This document shows positions 60,499 through 64,000 of a DNA stretch of 64,000 bases, in pieces. Origin of the DNA: Streptomyces sp. SAI-135 (lineage in GTDB: Bacteria > Actinomycetota > Actinomycetes > Streptomycetales > Streptomycetaceae); contig NZ_JARXYP010000002.1 in assembly GCF_029893805.1 (NCBI RefSeq), positions 1,054,001 to 1,118,000 on the forward strand, written 5' to 3'. The position numbers and the translations under genes were made by a program. Within the stretch, counting starts at the first letter, position 1, and every line of letters begins with the position of its first letter. Under the pieces are notes generated by a model. The model saw only the letters and a program-made list of their open reading frames with translations, was not told the DNA's origin and did not search any database.

Positions 60499-60512
60499 TA
60501 GAACGTGTTCCA
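60499..60512. promoter_or_regulatory. KstR-consensus site upstream of the acyl-CoA dehydrogenase
   Basis: TAGAACGTGTTCCA matches TNNAACNNGTTNNA, the operator of the mycobacterial cholesterol repressor KstR, at every fixed position. It lies 45-58 bp before the GTG of the acyl-CoA dehydrogenase gene. KstR is a TetR-family protein responding to steroid acyl-CoA thioesters. No kstR gene is in the window. Confidence 0.6.
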
Positions 60513-60562
60513 GAAATTGGGAACGGTCAGGAGGGGTCTCTCCGGCGCCTGAGGGGCGTGTT

Positions 60563-60937
60563 TCAGACCAGGGTCGCCATGAAGTCCGAGCACGCCTGGG
60601 CGCACTCGCGGCACGCCTTGGCCGCGGCCTCCGCGCCGGGGTGCCGGTCGAGGACCTGCGCGCACTCCAGGCAGACCGAGCGGCACCATTCCAGCTGCAC
60701 GCGGATACCGGCCTCGTCGAGGTGGTTCTCCTCGGAGAGCACCCGGCAGGTGGCGTCGCACACCTCGGCGCACATGATGCCCTTGCGGCGCAGTAGTTCC
60801 TGCTCCTCGGTCCCGTCCGGATCGACCAGGCTCGCGCGCAGCGCACAGGCCCGTGCGCACTCGGTGCACGCCTGGGCGCACGCGAAGCGGTCCTCCAGGA
60901 ATCGGAAGAGCTCCTGCTGAGAAGTCGAAGTCGTCAC
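60563..60937 (-). CDS. Cys-rich four-helix-bundle copper-binding protein (DUF326/Csp-like)
   Basis: 124 residues with 13 cysteines, placed in CAQACTECARAC, CAEVCDATC, CRSVCLEC and CRECAQAC patterns along four helices. This matches the copper-storage-protein-like family, whose inward Cys rows bind many Cu(I) ions. No Tat or Sec signal is present, so it is a cytosolic Csp3-like version. The start is a GTG at 60937. It is divergent from the DUF6479 gene. Confidence 0.88.
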   Translation of the reverse strand: MTTSTSQQELFRFLEDRFACAQACTECARACALRASLVDPDGTEEQELLRRKGIMCAEVCDATCRVLSEENHLDEAGIRVQLEWCRSVCLECAQVLDRHPGAEAAAKACRECAQACSDFMATLV

Positions 60938-61044
60938 ACCGGGCGGGTAGCCGGGGCCGGGGCCGCCAAACCCGGAGTTCCCGGGGGTTTCCGGGACTGC
61001 GGGGCAGGTCGGTTCGCTCGGGGGTCCGGGGGTACTCGCGTGAC

Positions 61045-61422
61045 ATGAACCAAGCCCTGAACAGCGAATGGATGGACCTGGCCGCGGGCCGGGGCGGCCT
61101 CGCGGCCGGAGTGATCGCCGCGGGTGTGGTGGTCGTGGCGGTGCTGATCGGCGCCTTCTTCCTGGGCTCCCGTGTCAGGCGCCGCGAGTCGCGCCCGCCC
61201 ACGCCCGAGGAACAGCCGAGGCTTCCCGACAGCGGGCCGGTCCGTGAGGTCAGGGAGCACCGGGAGCCCGACGAGGTGCCCAGGGGCGACACCCGGCTGA
61301 CCCCGCACGAAATGCCCAACCACGGCAACAGCCCGACCCGGACCGGGTCGGGACAGGAACGGCCGCGTTGGAACGAGGGCAGCAGCGGCTCGTTCGGCAG
61401 CGGCGGGCCGGGAGGCGGCTGA
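61045..61422 (+). CDS. DUF6479 family single-pass membrane protein
   Basis: 125 residues. A short N-terminus is followed by one transmembrane helix (LAAGVIAAGVVVVAVLIGAF), basic residues RVRRRES, and a long hydrophilic, probably disordered tail rich in Pro, Arg, Glu and Gly. DUF6479 is a Streptomyces-type family with unknown role. The ATG at 61045 is the sensible start. It is convergent with the GH15 gene. Confidence 0.78.
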   Translation: MNQALNSEWMDLAAGRGGLAAGVIAAGVVVVAVLIGAFFLGSRVRRRESRPPTPEEQPRLPDSGPVREVREHREPDEVPRGDTRLTPHEMPNHGNSPTRTGSGQERPRWNEGSSGSFGSGGPGGG

Positions 61423-61510
61423 GGTCCACGGCCGTGTCGCGGACCGTGTCGCGCAGGCCTTCCGGTAATCCTCGAACACAGCTGCGAAACCGCTGGAGGC
61501 GGGCGCCCGC

Positions 61511-63250
61511 TCATTCACCGAGCCGGGCGGCCGCCTCCAGCAGCAGTGCGTGGACGAAGGCCTGCGGGAGGTTGCCGCGCAGCTGACGCTGGGCGATGTC
61601 GAACTCCTCGGCGTACAGCCCCGAGGCCCCGCAGCCGCCCCGGTTGCGTTCGAACCAGCGGTACGCCTCGGCGGTCCGGCCCTGCTGGTGCTCGGCGAGC
61701 GCCATGACGAACCCGCACAGCAGGAACGCGCCCTCCGCCTCTTCCAGCGGGCGCTCGTCGTGGCGGAAGCGGTACAGGAAGTGGTCGTCGGCCAGTTCCC
61801 TGCGACACGCGGCGAGGGTGGCCCGGGTGCGCGGATCGGCGGCGGGCAGGGCACCGCGTACGCCGGGCAGCAGCAGGGCGGCGTCCACGGACGGGTCGTC
61901 GGGGGTGCGCTGCCAGTGGCCGTCGGGGTGGAGGCAGGTCCGCTCGGTGGCGTCGAGGAGCGTGTCGGCCAGGGAGGTGCAGGTCTCGGCGAGCGGATGG
62001 CGGGGCGCCGCCGCGGCCACGGCCCGCAGACCCGCGACGCAGATCAGCCGGCTGTGGGTCCACATCCGGTCGCTCAGCTCCCAGATCCCCGCGTCGGGTC
62101 GACGCCACCGCTCGGCGACCGCCCGCACGGCGATCTCCACGGCCTTCCAGTGGCCCTCGTCCAGCCGCCCGTGGCGTTCGGCGGCCGCGAGCAGGAGCAG
62201 CGCCTCGCCGAAGCAGTCGAGCTGGAACTGCTCGCGGACCTGGTTGCCGACGCGGTCGAAGCCGCCCGGGTAGCCGGGCAGGTCGAGTGCGCGCTGCGCG
62301 GGCACGGGATCGCCGTGCACGGTGTAGGCCGGGGCCAGGCGGGACCCGTCCGCGTGCAGGCGCGCGGTGACGAAGCCGACGGCGTTGTCGAGGAGGTCGT
62401 GGGCGCCGACGGCGGCGGCGGCCTGGCCGGCGTAGCTCTGGTCGCGGATCCACACGTACCGGTAGTCGTAGTTGCGGCCCTCCTCGGCGCGCTCGGGGAG
62501 GCTGGTGGTGGCCGCCGCGACCATGCCGCCGCCCCGGGTGGTGAGGCCGCGCAGGACGGCGTAGGCCCGGCGTGCGTCGCGGGGGGCGACGGTATTGCCG
62601 AGCGCGGGGACCGTCTCGTGCCAGGCGGCTTCGGTGGCGGCCCAGGCCTGCTCGGGCTTCGGTGCCTCCGCCGGGAGGGGGGAGACGGCGCACTCCAGGA
62701 CCAGGTCGTGCCGCTCGCCGGGCTCCAGCTCGATCTCCCCGGTCAGACCCCGCTCCCCCGCGACGGCCCGTGGTGCTCCCTGCCAGCGCAGCCGGTGCCG
62801 GCCGGTGCGCAGCTCCCACACCCCGTCGTCGCCACGGCGCACCGAGCCCGGGTCGACCGGTGTCGCGCCGTAGCCGCTGCGCGGGTCCAGGACGACGGAG
62901 ACCCGGGCGGGGCCGTCCACCGCGCGCAGCTGCCGCAGCAGGACGAGCCGGTCCGGGTCGCCGGGGAAGGCCAGCGCCTCACGGCACTCGACGATCCCGC
63001 CGTCGGTGACCCAGCGGCTGCGCCAGATGAGCGTGCCCTCTTCGTAGTAGCCGCCGAAGACGTACCGCCCGGCGGGAGTGACGGCGTACACGCCCCGCCC
63101 ACCGACCAGACCGGCGAAGACCGCCTCGTCGTGCCAGGTGGGCGCACACAGCCACGCGATGGCGCCGTCGGGCCCGATGAGCGCCCCGCGCTCACCGTCG
63201 GCCAGCAGCGCGTAGTCGTGCAGTGCGTGGGGCGGGAAGGGGGTGCTCAT
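61511..63250 (-). CDS. Glycoside hydrolase family 15 protein (glucoamylase/trehalase-like)
   Basis: 579 residues. The N-terminal beta-sandwich begins LHDYALLADGERGALIGPDG and AIAWLCAPTWHDEAVFAGLV, the classic GH15 opening. The (alpha/alpha)6 catalytic barrel contains GRNYDYRYVWIRDQSYAGQA and ends with EEFDIAQRQLRGNLPQAFVH. GH15 members of this type hydrolyse alpha-glucosides, including trehalose in actinobacteria. No signal peptide is present, so it is probably cytosolic. The ATG at 63250 lacks a strong ribosome-binding site; an in-frame ATG at 63277 is an alternative. Confidence 0.9.
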   Translation of the reverse strand: MSTPFPPHALHDYALLADGERGALIGPDGAIAWLCAPTWHDEAVFAGLVGGRGVYAVTPAGRYVFGGYYEEGTLIWRSRWVTDGGIVECREALAFPGDPDRLVLLRQLRAVDGPARVSVVLDPRSGYGATPVDPGSVRRGDDGVWELRTGRHRLRWQGAPRAVAGERGLTGEIELEPGERHDLVLECAVSPLPAEAPKPEQAWAATEAAWHETVPALGNTVAPRDARRAYAVLRGLTTRGGGMVAAATTSLPERAEEGRNYDYRYVWIRDQSYAGQAAAAVGAHDLLDNAVGFVTARLHADGSRLAPAYTVHGDPVPAQRALDLPGYPGGFDRVGNQVREQFQLDCFGEALLLLAAAERHGRLDEGHWKAVEIAVRAVAERWRRPDAGIWELSDRMWTHSRLICVAGLRAVAAAAPRHPLAETCTSLADTLLDATERTCLHPDGHWQRTPDDPSVDAALLLPGVRGALPAADPRTRATLAACRRELADDHFLYRFRHDERPLEEAEGAFLLCGFVMALAEHQQGRTAEAYRWFERNRGGCGASGLYAEEFDIAQRQLRGNLPQAFVHALLLEAAARLGE

Positions 63251-63603
63251 GCCCTGCGGGTACCCAGGGGGTGACATGGCCAACGACCGGTCGCGCGTCG
63301 CCCTGCCCCGCTGAAGCACCGGCCCGCGCCCCTTGCGGAAGCACCGGGCGCCGGTGTGGCGGGCGTCGGCCCTGCGCGAGGCCGGGCTTCCCCCTTGTCT
63401 GTCCACCCGGCTCCGGAGAGTTCCTGAGCCCGCACTCCTGACAGGCAACCAAGCCCGGCCCGACCAGAAGCACCGGACGACCCGATCGACCGTGGGCGCC
63501 CGGCTCCACCGCCGTGCTCGACCGCCCTCCCTGCACCCACGGCTCTGGCCCGTCCCACACCCGCAGGCTCGCCGCACGCCGGAACCGGCGAAGGAGGTGT
63601 CCC
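63251..63603. other. Intergenic region with a thrice-repeated 10-mer
   Basis: 353 bp with no credible intact gene. GAAGCACCGG occurs three times in the same orientation (63313-63322, 63338-63347, 63467-63476). Near its right end AAGGAGG (63591-63597) looks like a strong Shine-Dalgarno, but the GTG overlapping it runs into a TGA after six codons. Confidence 0.5.
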
Positions 63604-63783
63604 GAAGTAGAGGCTGAGCAGGACGAAGAAGCCGATCTGGAGGACCTCTACCGCTACCTCACCACACGCGTCGCGGCCGTCCCCGGCATCGACGCCTACA
63701 GCGTCAGCATCCGCGTCCGCCGCCTCAAACAGGCCGCGTCCCTCATCGCCCACGGCCGGCTGATCCCTCCGGGCCCGGCGTGA
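63604..63783 (+). pseudogene. C-terminal remnant of an Lrp/AsnC-type regulator
   Basis: About 59 codons read DLEDLYRYLTTRVAAVPGID followed by AYSVSIRVRRLKQAASLIAH and GRLIPPGPA before a stop at 63783. This resembles the last part of the ligand-binding (RAM) domain of streptomycete Lrp/AsnC regulators, where a TxRVxxLPG stretch precedes a VKQAG-like motif near the C-terminus. No start codon with a ribosome-binding site lies in frame nearby, and the DNA-binding half is absent. It therefore reads as a decayed or truncated gene. The family call is tentative. Confidence 0.42.
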
Positions 63784-63908
63784 GGGCGTCCGGGGACCGA
63801 CGACCACCCGCGCCGTCCGCGAACCCCCGGATCGGCAGCCGCCGCCAACTGCTTCTCCCCTCCCAGACGTTGACCCGCCCCCGGCACCACAGCAGAATGA
63901 CCCCGCCC

Positions 63909-63926
63909 TTTGAGAGCGCTCTCAAA
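63909..63926. promoter_or_regulatory. Perfect LacI-type palindrome
   Basis: TTTGAGAGCGCTCTCAAA is an 18-bp perfect palindrome with the central CG typical of LacI/GalR operators; the Streptomyces CebR box is TGGGAGCGCTCCCA. It lies 28 bp before the ATG at 63955. It suggests sugar-inducible control of the gene at the right edge. Confidence 0.8.
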
Positions 63927-63954
63927 CCCGCGGCCCGTAACCCCGAGGAGACCC

Positions 63955-64000
63955 ATGAACGGCAGCCCCCGCCCACCCTTCAGCCGTCGTACGCTCGTCG
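63955..64000 (+). CDS. N-terminal fragment of a probably exported protein under LacI-type control
   Basis: Only 15 codons are in the window: MNGSPRPPFSRRTLV. GAGGAG precedes the ATG. The SRRTLV stretch is like the start of a twin-arginine signal peptide, common in Streptomyces secreted enzymes. With the LacI-type operator just upstream, a secreted glycoside hydrolase or a sugar-binding lipoprotein is a reasonable guess, but nothing more can be said. Confidence 0.6.
   Translation, partial: MNGSPRPPFSRRTLV

Noticed and set aside
56216..60796. Plus-strand open frame of 4.6 kb antisense to the kinase, DUF2236 and acyl-CoA dehydrogenase genes
   Set aside because: Gly/Val/Ala-rich repetitive antisense of the TPR region with no domain; the minus-strand genes are unambiguous.
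1..64000. tRNA, rRNA, insertion sequence or prophage
   Set aside because: No cloverleaf-like GGTTCRA segments, rRNA-like stretches, transposase or integrase motifs were seen on either strand.

Overview
The window is a high-GC actinomycete chromosome segment, almost certainly Streptomyces. Supporting signs are strong third-position GC bias, GTG and TTG starts, several leaderless genes, and typical families: an SsgA-like protein, a BaeRF3 protein, an NsdA-like regulator, DUF397, DUF6479, CGNR, and a cobalamin-binding MerR (LitR-type) regulator beside a photolyase. About 51 coding genes can be supported, two of them cut by the window edges, plus one gene remnant. I see no rRNA, tRNA, CRISPR array, insertion sequence or prophage.

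Layout. 1-5.7 kb: the start of an MMPL transporter, then a light/UV-response block of a MarR regulator, an SDR-DUF2867 protein, phr photolyase and a LitR-like regulator, then an SPW membrane protein and a strong terminator. 5.7-10.3 kb: small-molecule-modifying enzymes (an APH-fold kinase, three GNAT proteins, a P-loop kinase-like protein, a nucleoside deaminase). 10.3-15.4 kb: a very large membrane GGDEF-EAL protein continuous in frame with a complete PLP-dependent alpha-oxoamine synthase domain, followed at once by an NNMT/PNMT-type methyltransferase gene; this is the most unusual locus here. 15.5-22 kb: a secreted S33-type peptidase, a MarR-thioesterase pair, an arginine deiminase/antiporter operon and a BaeRF3 protein. 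22-29 kb: development-type genes (SsgA-like, PAS-SpoIIE phosphatase, NsdA-like TPR regulator), an APH-fold protein and a secreted amidase. 29-38 kb: an nSTAND-WD40 giant, a LAL (large LuxR) regulator, CGNR and DUF397 proteins.

38-60.5 kb is rich in CoA-dependent catabolism. It holds an OB-fold protein and two lipid-transfer thiolases in the order known from the mycobacterial KstR (cholesterol) regulon, an enoyl-CoA hydratase, a FadD19-like ligase, two more acyl-CoA ligases, a nitronate-monooxygenase-family protein, an MltR/MmyB-type regulator with a divergent SDR, a carotenoid-desaturase-like FAD enzyme and an acyl-CoA dehydrogenase. Three kinds of operator-like dyads mark these genes: a 22-bp motif present at two separate loci, a KstR-consensus site before the acyl-CoA dehydrogenase, and an ACCTACC/GGTTGGT dyad between a FadD and a secreted acylase. 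56-64 kb adds a soluble Ser/Thr kinase with eight kinesin-light-chain-type TPRs, a DUF2236 oxygenase, a Cys-rich copper-binding four-helix protein, a DUF6479 protein, a GH15 enzyme, an Lrp/AsnC remnant and, at the right edge, the start of a probably exported protein under a perfect LacI-type palindrome.

All functions are inferred from reading the translated sequence and from family knowledge; no searches were run.
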